From assembly GCA_002730985.1 (NCBI GenBank), contig PCBP01000064.1, positions 1-17,622 of the forward strand: a stretch of DNA of 17,622 nt, written 5' to 3'. This document shows, piece after piece, positions 1 through 6,966 of this stretch. Under the pieces are notes generated by a model, which saw only the letters and a list, made by a program, of their open reading frames with translations, was not told the DNA's origin and did no database searches. This DNA is from Flavobacteriales bacterium (GTDB lineage Bacteria; Bacteroidota; Bacteroidia; Flavobacteriales; BACL11). Positions within the stretch are counted from its first letter, which is position 1, and every line of letters begins with the position of its first letter. Made by a program: the position numbers and the translations under genes.

Positions 1-92
1 CCTGCACAAGAAGAAGAAAAAACAGAAGAAACTACTGAGGAAGTGAAAAATGAAGAAAATCCTCCTGCACAAGAAGAAGAAAAAACAGAAGA
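1..92 (+). repeat. 63-bp tandem repeat coding the acidic tail (1.5 copies)
   Basis: Bases 1-29 and 64-92 are identical over 29 nt at an offset of 63 bp, so the 21-residue unit has been duplicated in frame. The nucleotide identity, not just the amino-acid match, suggests recent expansion by slippage or unequal recombination. Further units may lie upstream of the window. Confidence 0.75.
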
Positions 93-99
93 GGCCTAA
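1..99 (+). CDS. rpsP: 30S ribosomal protein S16, C-terminal tail (partial)
   Basis: The window opens inside a reading frame that stops with TAA at 97-99, giving 32 residues that are almost entirely Glu, Lys, Thr, Pro and Ala. No folded domain is visible. The call rests on two points: rimM follows 8 nt later, and rpsP-rimM is a very common gene pair; and S16 of Bacteroidota often carries a long acidic C-terminal extension of this composition. The tail is internally repeated: PAQEEEKTEE occurs twice, 21 residues apart. S16 is a small-subunit protein needed for 30S assembly, and the tail would lie outside the conserved core. The conserved S16 core is outside the window, so another protein with an acidic tail cannot be excluded. 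Confidence 0.7.
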   Translation, partial: PAQEEEKTEETTEEVKNEENPPAQEEEKTEEA

Positions 100-107
100 C
101 AGATAAA

Positions 108-629
108 ATGCAAAAAAAAGATTGCTTCTTAGTAGGAACAGTTTTTAAATTACATGGGTACAAAGGTGATGTCAACATATACAATGATGATGATATCTTT
201 CTAGATTTTAATACTATTACTTATTTTCTAATAGAACAAGACAACACACTGATACCTTTCTTTATTGCAAAGGCACGCCCCACAAAACGCAATGTTATTC
301 TTGTAAAATTTGAAGACATCAACTCTGAAAAAGAAGCTTTAGCGATTCTAAAAAAGAACGTCTACTTGCCAACTAAATTTTTCCTGAAATCCAATAAAGA
401 GACAATCTTCGAAAAAAAACTTTTAGGATTTAAAGTGTTAGATGTTAAGTTAGGGGATTTAGGTAGAGTCACTGCTATAAATTCACAAACTCCACAACAA
501 TTAATTCATGTTAGTAAAAATGAGAAAGAATTCTGTTTTCCTATGCACGAGCAGTTTATTATAAGTGTGAATGACAAGAAACAGATTATTGAAATAAAGA
601 TTCCAGAAGATTTAATAACCCTAAACTAA
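108..629 (+). CDS. rimM: Ribosome maturation factor RimM
   Basis: This 173-residue protein matches RimM, which binds S19 and helps mature the 3' (head) domain of the 30S subunit. The N-terminal RimM barrel begins with the typical pattern of a short strand followed by GTVFKLHGYKGDV (about residues 10-22). The C-terminal PRC-barrel runs from about residue 100 (LLGFKVLDVKLGDLG) and ends with the family-like FPMHEQFI and IEIKIPEDLI strands. Length is normal for the family. The ATG at 108 puts the family N-terminus in place and lies 8 nt after the upstream stop, so it is probably cotranscribed with rpsP. No Shine-Dalgarno sequence is visible, only an A-rich leader. The 3' end overlaps the convergent saccharopine dehydrogenase gene by 9 nt. 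Confidence 0.93.
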   Translation: MQKKDCFLVGTVFKLHGYKGDVNIYNDDDIFLDFNTITYFLIEQDNTLIPFFIAKARPTKRNVILVKFEDINSEKEALAILKKNVYLPTKFFLKSNKETIFEKKLLGFKVLDVKLGDLGRVTAINSQTPQQLIHVSKNEKEFCFPMHEQFIISVNDKKQIIEIKIPEDLITLN

Positions 630-1949
630 CTCCTCAATAAAATTTATACCATTCTCTGAAAGTTCTTTTAAAACAGGAATATAAATATCCTTAGAAATAG
701 GAATTCTTACTCCTTTAGACTGAATCTGCCCAGTTAGAATTAATTTTGTAGCAATAGCTACTGGCAAGCCTACAGTCTTAGCCATAGCAGTATATCTAGG
801 ATCCTCACCAAATACCAAAAGTGATGAATTTAACCTGTTTTCTTTCCCGTCTAACAGAAACTCAAACTGATGCTGCATGACAAGCATATCTTTATCTTTA
901 CTTCCTAGAGCCCATTTATTTTCTAAAATAGCCTGCAAAAGTTCTGCAGGACTAGCATCTTTAATACCTATAACATCCTCCTCGAACATTCCTAACCAAG
1001 CAATCTTCTGAAAAATAACTGAATCTAAAGCAAAACCAAATTGTTTACATATCTTTTCTTCTAAAGACAAACTTTTATCATAAGGAAGGAACATATTTAC
1101 AAAGTCTCTATTTGAAATATATTCAGAATGCTCGAGCTTAAAAGAATCATCCGTTAAACCTAATTGGACAAAGATGTTCCATGCCTCAGCATATCCTTTT
1201 CTTCTAAGAGTCCCTCTGTAAAGAGTTGAGATATTTTCCAAACCATAGGCCTCCCTATATCCTAAAGAGTCTCTATTTGCATACCCCTCAAACTCTCCAG
1301 CATCTAAGATGCTCATAATATCTGTGCGCTCAAATAGCTTACTGTAAGGCAAGTACTTATATCTTGCTTCTTTAATATATTGAGCAGTTCCCTGACCAGC
1401 CAAGACTACATTCCTTGGATTCCAAGTAAACTTGTAATTCCAAGGATTATTATCATACTCAGGATGGACTAAGCCACCACAAAAAGATCTAAAAGATTTA
1501 AGCTCGCCTCCTCTTGCTTTTATGTCGTCAATAACTGCCATAGCAGACATATGATCAATACCTGGGTCCACACCAATCTCATTAAGCAATAAAACCCCTG
1601 CTTGCTTAGCAGACTTATCTAAATCAGCAATCTCGTTAGACACATAAGAAGCAGTCACTAAATTCTTCTTTAATCTTACACAATCCTTTGCTACTGTAAT
1701 ATGCATAGTAGCAGGAAGCATAGATATTACAATATCAGCACATGATATCTCAGAGATTCTTTGATTATCATCAATAACATTAAAGAAAATGGCTGATCCA
1801 TTAGGAGCTTTACCAACCGCCTGTTTCGCTAGATCTTCTGAAAAATCTGCGACTCTAACATGCCAATTATTTTCTGAAGCATTATCCAACAGATATTTAA
1901 TCAATGTTACTGAAGATCTTCCTGCACCTATTACTAATATCTTTTTCAT
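621..1949 (-). CDS. Saccharopine dehydrogenase family protein (L-glutamate-forming type, LYS9-like)
   Basis: This 442-residue protein resembles the saccharopine dehydrogenases that make glutamate, acting between saccharopine and 2-aminoadipate 6-semialdehyde plus glutamate. An N-terminal Rossmann fold carries VIGAGRSS (residues 6-13, GxG nucleotide-binding loop). ADIVISMLPATMH (about 71-83) and NEIGVDPGIDHMSAM (123-137) are characteristic of the family. The substrate domain has CGGLVHPEYDNNPWNYKFTW, starting at about residue 157. Length fits the single-domain enzyme, not the fused LKR/SDH of eukaryotes. In Bacteroidota a lysine-catabolic role is usual, but no partner lysine-ketoglutarate reductase gene is in the window, so the direction and exact substrate are inferred. 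The gene is divergent from the DUF423 gene and convergent with rimM, sharing 9 nt. A -7-like element at 1978-1971 precedes the ATG. Confidence 0.85.
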   Translation of the reverse strand: MKKILVIGAGRSSVTLIKYLLDNASENNWHVRVADFSEDLAKQAVGKAPNGSAIFFNVIDDNQRISEISCADIVISMLPATMHITVAKDCVRLKKNLVTASYVSNEIADLDKSAKQAGVLLLNEIGVDPGIDHMSAMAVIDDIKARGGELKSFRSFCGGLVHPEYDNNPWNYKFTWNPRNVVLAGQGTAQYIKEARYKYLPYSKLFERTDIMSILDAGEFEGYANRDSLGYREAYGLENISTLYRGTLRRKGYAEAWNIFVQLGLTDDSFKLEHSEYISNRDFVNMFLPYDKSLSLEEKICKQFGFALDSVIFQKIAWLGMFEEDVIGIKDASPAELLQAILENKWALGSKDKDMLVMQHQFEFLLDGKENRLNSSLLVFGEDPRYTAMAKTVGLPVAIATKLILTGQIQSKGVRIPISKDIYIPVLKELSENGINFIEELV

Positions 1950-1970
1950 GTTTACTATAAAATCAATGTG

Positions 1971-1978
1971 CTAAAGTA
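1971..1978 (-). promoter_or_regulatory. Probable -7 element for the saccharopine dehydrogenase gene
   Basis: Read on the minus strand this is TACTTTAG, one mismatch from the Bacteroidota -7 consensus TAnnTTTG, 21 nt before the ATG. No clear -33 TTG is visible. It lies 1 bp from the opposing element at 1980-1987. Confidence 0.4.
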
Positions 1979-1979
1979 T

Positions 1980-1987
1980 TACTTTTG
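1980..1987 (+). promoter_or_regulatory. -7 promoter element for the DUF423 gene
   Basis: TACTTTTG matches the Bacteroidota -7 consensus TAnnTTTG exactly and lies 18 nt before the ATG at 2006, giving an expected leader of roughly 10-15 nt. A convincing -33 TTG is not visible at the usual spacing. Confidence 0.5.
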
Positions 1988-2005
1988 TTTGACTAAGAAA
2001 AAAAT

Positions 2006-2392
2006 ATGGAAACAGAAAAATATAAGAAAATAGCACTCTTATTTATTATCACTGCTATTGCATTAGGAGCACTGGGAGCACATTACTTATCAGAAATATT
2101 ATCAGAAAGTAATCTGAAATCCTTAGAAACTGGTATAAGATATCAATTGCTACATGGTTTCGCATTATTATTCCTAACATTAAACTCTGATAAATTTACT
2201 TCTCGTCTTAAAAATAGTCTAAACATTATGATTACTGGAGTATGTCTCTTTTCATTCTCAATCTATCTATTAAGTATTCAAAGAGTAATAGAATTGTCTA
2301 TGTCCTTTTTAGGACCAATTACACCAATAGGAGGTATATTACTAATTGGATCATGGACAATGTTGTTTTTTAGCATTAAAAAGATAGATTAA
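2006..2392 (+). CDS. DUF423 family inner-membrane protein
   Basis: This is a small 128-residue hydrophobic protein of the DUF423 (YgdD-like) family, whose biochemical function is not established. About four membrane helices can be seen: residues 7-25 (ending GALGAHYL), around 45-58, around 70-90 and around 102-122. The family hallmarks are present: the GALGAH motif near the end of helix 1 and RYQLLHGFALLFL at the start of helix 2. Length is normal. It has its own promoter element (1980-1987) and a weak gap of 66 nt before pckA, so it is probably transcribed alone or reads through into pckA. No partner is implied by the context. Confidence 0.85.
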   Translation: METEKYKKIALLFIITAIALGALGAHYLSEILSESNLKSLETGIRYQLLHGFALLFLTLNSDKFTSRLKNSLNIMITGVCLFSFSIYLLSIQRVIELSMSFLGPITPIGGILLIGSWTMLFFSIKKID

Positions 2393-2396
2393 TCTA

Positions 2397-2428
2397 TTGC
2401 TCTTACTAAATTATTATACTTATTTTTA
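2397..2428 (+). promoter_or_regulatory. Candidate -33/-7 promoter for pckA
   Basis: A TTG at 2397-2399 is followed after 21 nt by TATTTTTA at 2421-2428. The latter matches TAnnTTTG except at the last base. The spacing is within the Bacteroidota range. The start codon is 30 nt downstream. Because the area is AT-rich, chance matches are likely and this is a modest call. Confidence 0.35.
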
Positions 2429-2458
2429 CCCCCTTTAATTTAAAATAACTGACATATT

Positions 2459-4069
2459 ATGACCGAAACAGGAAAGCGAGCAAATAATGCTACCATCTCT
2501 GATTTAGGAATAAAGAATGCAACTGCACACTGGAACTTAAAACCAGATGAATTAGCAAATATCTCCATTGAAAAAAAACAAGCAACCTTAACATCAACAG
2601 GAGCTATCAACATCAATACAGGAGAATTTACTGGTCGCTCTCCAATGGATCGTTTTATTGTCCGTGATGCTATTACTGAGGATTCAGTATGGTGGGGAGA
2701 GATTAATCTATCCTTTGAATCAGACAAATTTGATGCACTACACCAGAAGGTATTGGATTATCTAAGCGGAAAAGAGATTTACGTACGAGATGCTTATGCG
2801 TGTGCTGATAAGAGATACAGAATGAATATTAGGGTCGTAAATGAATATGCATGGAGTAATATGTTCGCTTATAACATGTTCTTACGTCCTAGTAATGAGG
2901 AGATTGAGAGCTTTAATCCAGAATGGACAATCTTGAATGCTCCAGGATTTATGGCAGATGCTAAAGTTGACGGAACCCGTCAGCATAACTTTGCAATATT
3001 AAGTTTTACAAAAAAAATAATATTAATTGGTGGTACAGCTTACACTGGAGAAATTAAAAAAGGGATTTTCTCTGCTCTAAATTATATTCTTCCACATGAA
3101 AAAAATGTACTTGCCATGCACTGTAGTGCAAATGTTGGAAAAGAAGGAGACACAGCTATCTTTTTTGGATTATCAGGAACAGGAAAAACAACACTTTCAG
3201 CTGATCCAAATAGATACTTAATAGGTGACGATGAACATGGTTGGGATGGCGATACCGTCTTCAATTTCGAAGGTGGTTGTTATGCAAAATGTATTGATTT
3301 ATCTGCAAAAAAAGAACCTGATATTTATGCTGCCATTAAACCAGGAGCACTATTAGAAAATATTTCATTTATTGATAACACAAATCAGCCAAACTATGAA
3401 GATGACTCAATTACTCAAAACACAAGGGTAAGTTATCCTATTTATCATATTGATAATATTGCTAAACCATCATTGGGAAGAAATCCAAGAAATATTTTCT
3501 TTTTAACAGCTGATGCATTTGGTGTATTACCTCCAGTCTCAAAACTAACCAGAGGACAAGCAATGTACCATTTTATTTCAGGTTATACTGCAAAAGTTGC
3601 TGGTACTGAGGCAGGAGTTACTGAACCTCAGACTACATTCTCTGCATGTTTTGGAGCTCCATTTATGCCTTTACACCCTACTAAGTATGCTGAGATGTTA
3701 GGAGAAAAAATGGATGAGAGCGGTGCTAATGTATGGCTAATTAATACTGGATGGTCTGGTGGTGAGTATGGCACAGGTGATAGAATCTCATTAAAATATA
3801 CAAGAGCAATGATTACTTCAATCTTGAATGGTGAATTAGACAATGCTGATTTTATTACTCATGAAGTATTTGGATTAAATATGCCAACTTCATGTCCTAA
3901 TGTTCCTTCTGAAATATTAAGCCCTAAAAACACATGGGCAGATAAAAATGCATATGATTCAAAAGCAAATGAGTTAGCAAATACTTTTAACAAGAACTTT
4001 GCTCAGTTTGCTGATAATGCAAATGCCGAAATTTTAGAAGCAGCACCGAAGGCAACAATTAAGCATTAG
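2459..4069 (+). CDS. pckA: Phosphoenolpyruvate carboxykinase (ATP)
   Basis: This cytoplasmic enzyme converts oxaloacetate and ATP to phosphoenolpyruvate, CO2 and ADP, the entry step of gluconeogenesis. The 536-residue length is typical of the ATP-dependent family. Signatures, in order: FTGRSPMDRFIVRD (residues 57-70, substrate-binding Arg60); the kinase P-loop GLSGTGKTT (237-245, Lys243); and LIGDDEHGW (254-262), holding the metal-binding Asp257/Asp258 region. Further on are GAPFMPLHP and the adenine-binding C-terminal part with NTGWSGGEYGTG. Nothing is missing. An ATG at 2459 gives the expected N-terminus. The gene ends in a strong intrinsic terminator at 4088-4115. Beside amino-acid-degrading genes, it fits growth on protein-derived carbon, although PEPCK is common in this phylum whatever the diet. 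Confidence 0.97.
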   Translation: MTETGKRANNATISDLGIKNATAHWNLKPDELANISIEKKQATLTSTGAININTGEFTGRSPMDRFIVRDAITEDSVWWGEINLSFESDKFDALHQKVLDYLSGKEIYVRDAYACADKRYRMNIRVVNEYAWSNMFAYNMFLRPSNEEIESFNPEWTILNAPGFMADAKVDGTRQHNFAILSFTKKIILIGGTAYTGEIKKGIFSALNYILPHEKNVLAMHCSANVGKEGDTAIFFGLSGTGKTTLSADPNRYLIGDDEHGWDGDTVFNFEGGCYAKCIDLSAKKEPDIYAAIKPGALLENISFIDNTNQPNYEDDSITQNTRVSYPIYHIDNIAKPSLGRNPRNIFFLTADAFGVLPPVSKLTRGQAMYHFISGYTAKVAGTEAGVTEPQTTFSACFGAPFMPLHPTKYAEMLGEKMDESGANVWLINTGWSGGEYGTGDRISLKYTRAMITSILNGELDNADFITHEVFGLNMPTSCPNVPSEILSPKNTWADKNAYDSKANELANTFNKNFAQFADNANAEILEAAPKATIKH

Positions 4070-4087
4070 ATTTATTAGAGCACAGAC

Positions 4088-4115
4088 AAAGCCGAGCATT
4101 TGCTCGGTTTTTTTT
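4088..4115 (+). terminator. Rho-independent terminator of pckA
   Basis: CCGAGC (4092-4097), loop ATTT, and GCTCGG (4102-4107) form a perfect 6-bp GC-rich stem. The stem can extend through a G-T pair and AAA/TTT. It is followed by eight T residues (4108-4115). It is the only strong intrinsic terminator I see in the window. Confidence 0.93.
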
Positions 4116-4116
4116 A

Positions 4117-4124
4117 TATTTTTG
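4117..4124 (+). promoter_or_regulatory. -7 promoter element of rsmE, immediately after the pckA terminator
   Basis: TATTTTTG is an exact match to TAnnTTTG. It begins one base after the terminator T-run and ends only 4 nt before the rsmE ATG, so transcription would begin at or next to the start codon. The -33 region would fall inside the terminator stem. Confidence 0.5.
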
Positions 4125-4128
4125 AAAA

Positions 4129-4818
4129 ATGCAACTATTCTATTTAGAAGATCCTAAAGATGAAATAATACTTAGCGCTGAAGAAAGCAAGCACGCTACT
4201 AAAGTACTTAGAAAAAAAGAAGGTGACATTTTAAATTTTACAGATGGAAAAGGAAACCTTTACAAAGCTGAAATAACTATAGCTGATACAAGGAAATGTA
4301 GACTTACAATTATAAGTAGTGAGCAAAAAGAAAAACAACACAACTATCATTTGCACATTGCTATTGCTCCTACCAAGAATATGGATAGATTTGAATGGTT
4401 TTTGGAAAAAGCTACTGAAATTGGTATTGATGAGATCACTCCTATTATTTGCAGTCGTTCTGAACGAAAAATAATAAAAAAAGAAAGAGGTAGTAGAATT
4501 TTACTATCAGCTATGAAGCAATCTTTAAAATACCATTTACCTAAACTTAATGAAGCTGTTTCTTTAACTAACTTCTTGGAAAGAAATTTTGATGGCGGAA
4601 AGTATATTGCCCATTGTGAGAATGGTGAAAAAAAGGACTTGAAGACAATAAATAAAACAGAAAACACCATAATATTAATTGGACCTGAAGGAGATTTCAG
4701 CCCAAAAGAAATTGAATTGGCTTTAGAGAACCAATTTAAAGCAGTTAATTTAGCAACAAATAGATTACGAACAGAAACAGCAGGAATAATAGCTGTTCAC
4801 ACCATAAATATTATATAA
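4129..4818 (+). CDS. rsmE: 16S rRNA (uracil1498-N3)-methyltransferase RsmE
   Basis: This SPOUT-class methyltransferase uses S-adenosylmethionine to methylate N3 of U1498 in 16S rRNA of the assembled 30S subunit. The 229-residue protein starts with the family pattern MQLFYLEDP and has the N-terminal PUA-like part with ESKHATKVLRKKEGD (about residues 19-33). The knotted SPOUT domain includes KNMDRFEWFLEKATEIG, then IGPEGDFSPKEI (184-195) and LRTETAG (213-219), which form the SAM-binding trefoil knot. The family N-terminus fixes the ATG at 4129, only 4 nt after an exact -7 element, so the message may be leaderless. The stop TAA (4816-4818) touches the ATG of the next gene, suggesting a two-gene operon with translational coupling. 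Confidence 0.95.
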   Translation: MQLFYLEDPKDEIILSAEESKHATKVLRKKEGDILNFTDGKGNLYKAEITIADTRKCRLTIISSEQKEKQHNYHLHIAIAPTKNMDRFEWFLEKATEIGIDEITPIICSRSERKIIKKERGSRILLSAMKQSLKYHLPKLNEAVSLTNFLERNFDGGKYIAHCENGEKKDLKTINKTENTIILIGPEGDFSPKEIELALENQFKAVNLATNRLRTETAGIIAVHTINII

Positions 4819-5466
4819 ATGAAAAAAATACTACTTATATTACTTTGCTTGCCAATGGTTGGGTTTGGACAAAACACTTACCAAATAGCTGTATTAAAAT
4901 ACAATGGTGGTGGAGATTGGTATGCAAACCCTACAGCTCTACCCAATCTAATTGCTTTTGCAAATAAAAATATAGGAACAAACATTAAACAAGAGCCTGC
5001 AACGGTAGAAGTTGGTAGTAGTGATATCTTTAACTATCCTTTCCTTCATATGACAGGACATGGGAATGTATTTTTCTCTAGCATAGAAGCAGAGAATCTC
5101 CGAAACTACCTTTTGGGAGGAGGATTTCTACATATTGATGACAACTACGGGATGGATCCATTTGTAAGAACAGAAATAATAAAAGTATTTCCAGAAGTTG
5201 ATTTGGTAGAATTACCAACAAAACATCCTATCTTCAATGGAAAATATAAGTTCAAGCATGGATTGCCTAAAATTCATGAGCATGATGCAAGCCTTCCAAA
5301 AGCCTTTGGCATTATTATTAATGGAAGATTACTATGTCTATATACTTATGAAGCAGATATTGGAGATGGCTGGGAAGATGCAGAAGTTCATAATGATAGT
5401 GAGCAGATTAGACTAAAGGCGCTACAAATGGGCTCTAATATATTAGAATATATCTTTACTAATTAG
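4819..5466 (+). CDS. DUF4159 domain exported protein
   Basis: This 215-residue protein has an N-terminal signal peptide (MKKILLILLCLPMVGFGQ, cleavage near residue 17-19), followed by a single DUF4159 domain. Recognisable features are VLKYNGGGDWYANPTALPNL, MTGHGNVFFSS and the glycine-rich NYLLGGGFLHIDDNYGMD segment, then a C-terminal alpha/beta part. In related proteins the GG(G)FLxIDD motif is part of a flavodoxin- or GATase-like fold. The biochemical role is unknown and I assign none. Its ATG abuts the rsmE stop, so the two are probably cotranslated. The 3' end overlaps the convergent hutH by 4 nt (stop codons interlocked). Confidence 0.85.
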   Translation: MKKILLILLCLPMVGFGQNTYQIAVLKYNGGGDWYANPTALPNLIAFANKNIGTNIKQEPATVEVGSSDIFNYPFLHMTGHGNVFFSSIEAENLRNYLLGGGFLHIDDNYGMDPFVRTEIIKVFPEVDLVELPTKHPIFNGKYKFKHGLPKIHEHDASLPKAFGIIINGRLLCLYTYEADIGDGWEDAEVHNDSEQIRLKALQMGSNILEYIFTN

Positions 5467-6965
5467 AGAATATCAGTATCAACAGATAAATTCTGTAGAA
5501 ATACAATTGAGCTCTGAATATCATCATGTAAGAGCCTGTCACTATCTAGGAAGGCAACCTCACTCCTGTAAACATCCAGAATACTCTCAATAAAATCAGA
5601 TGATTTTACATTTCTAAAAGCAATTGCCTGCGTAGCATTCATAAGTTCAATCGCTAAAATATGCTCGGTGTTTTTTACAACTCTATACAATTTGGTAGCC
5701 GAATTTGCTCCCATACTAACATGATCCTCCTGTCCGTTGGATGACACAATAGAATCTACAGAAGCAGGAGTACATAATTGCTTGTTCTGGCTTGCAATAC
5801 TAGCAGCTGTATATTGAGGAATCATCATTCCAGAATTAAGCCCAGCTTTAGCCACCAAGAATGCTGGCAAACCTCTTTGTCCTGATATCAATTGATAAGT
5901 TCTTCTTTCTGAGATAGAGCCTAATTCTGCAAGCCCAATAGCTAAATAATCCATTGCCATTGCTAATGGCTGTCCATGAAAATTCCCACCTGAAATAATT
6001 TTATCTTCTTCAATAAAAATGGTTGGATTATCAGTAACAGAATTAATTTCTATAGTAAATATGTCTTTCACATGAGATATAACATCCTTTGAGGCTCCAT
6101 GTACCTGTGGCATACACCTAAAAGAATAAGGATCCTGAACATGCTTTTTCTCTGCCTCCTGTATCTCGCTTCCTAATAAGAAATCACGAATATTCTCAGC
6201 TGTCTTTAATTGCCCTTTGTGAGGACGAACCAAATGAATCAACTCATCAAAACACTCAGTCCTTCCATCAAAGGCTTCTAATGAAATAGCCCCTATCATA
6301 TCTGCCATATAAGAAAGCTTCTGAGCTTTCAACAAAATCCAAACTCCATAAGCACTCATAAATTGTGTGCCATTAAGTAGTGCTAGTCCTTCTTTAGATT
6401 TCAATTCAATGGCTTTCCATTTGTTCATCCTCATAATGGATCTTGTTGCTACTTCTTTCCCATCAACTACTACTCTGCCTTCTCCTAAAAGCGGTAAGGA
6501 TAAATGAGCTAGAGGAGATAAATCTCCTGAAGCCCCTAGGCTTCCTTGCTGAAATACTACTGGTAATATATCTTTATTAAACATTTCAACAAGAAACTCA
6601 ACTGTTTCTAATTGCACACCTGAATGCCCATATGCAAGTGACTGCACTTTCAAAAGAAGCATTATTTTCACTATCTCATCTGGCACTTTATCTCCAGTAC
6701 CACAAGCATGAGAAAGAACCAAGTTTCTTTGGAGGTCCTCTAAATCTTCTGCCGAAACCTTATGATTACAAAGAGAACCAAAACCAGTGTTTATACCATA
6801 AATCGGCTCTGAAGAAGTTCTCATTTTTTTATCTAAATAGTTGCGACAATCCTTAATCTTCTTCTTTACACCTGAACTTAAACCGATAGATATATCTTCT
6901 TTAATAATTTTACCAATAATTGAAATAGTTAAAGGCTGAGCTCCTATTTTAAATGCTTTAGCCAT
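5463..6965 (-). CDS. hutH: Histidine ammonia-lyase (histidase)
   Basis: HutH removes ammonia from L-histidine to give trans-urocanate, the first step of histidine degradation, in the cytoplasm. The 500-residue length is normal. The Ala-Ser-Gly triad that cyclises into the MIO cofactor is present as GSLGASGDLSPLAH (141-154; A145-S146-G147). Other active-site residues known from the family can be placed: Tyr56 in YGINTGFGS, His86, Asn198 in LLNGTQ, Tyr280 and Arg283 in QDPYSFRCMPQVHG, Phe329 in GGNFHG and Glu413 in NGQEDH. Tyr280 and Arg283 favour histidase over phenylalanine ammonia-lyase. It sits 1 nt after hisS on the minus strand (TGA-A-ATG), so it is almost certainly in the hisS transcript. 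No hutU, hutI or hutG is in the window. Confidence 0.95.
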   Translation of the reverse strand: MAKAFKIGAQPLTISIIGKIIKEDISIGLSSGVKKKIKDCRNYLDKKMRTSSEPIYGINTGFGSLCNHKVSAEDLEDLQRNLVLSHACGTGDKVPDEIVKIMLLLKVQSLAYGHSGVQLETVEFLVEMFNKDILPVVFQQGSLGASGDLSPLAHLSLPLLGEGRVVVDGKEVATRSIMRMNKWKAIELKSKEGLALLNGTQFMSAYGVWILLKAQKLSYMADMIGAISLEAFDGRTECFDELIHLVRPHKGQLKTAENIRDFLLGSEIQEAEKKHVQDPYSFRCMPQVHGASKDVISHVKDIFTIEINSVTDNPTIFIEEDKIISGGNFHGQPLAMAMDYLAIGLAELGSISERRTYQLISGQRGLPAFLVAKAGLNSGMMIPQYTAASIASQNKQLCTPASVDSIVSSNGQEDHVSMGANSATKLYRVVKNTEHILAIELMNATQAIAFRNVKSSDFIESILDVYRSEVAFLDSDRLLHDDIQSSIVFLQNLSVDTDIL

Positions 6966-6966
6966 T

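Noticed and set aside
1-92. Direct repeat at the left edge considered as a CRISPR or satellite array.
   Set aside because: Both copies are in frame within an acidic protein tail, and there are only one and a half units with a coding spacer.
3082-3843. Minus-strand open frames within pckA (60 and 71 codons).
   Set aside because: They are antisense to a complete, conserved enzyme and have no recognisable motif or start signal.
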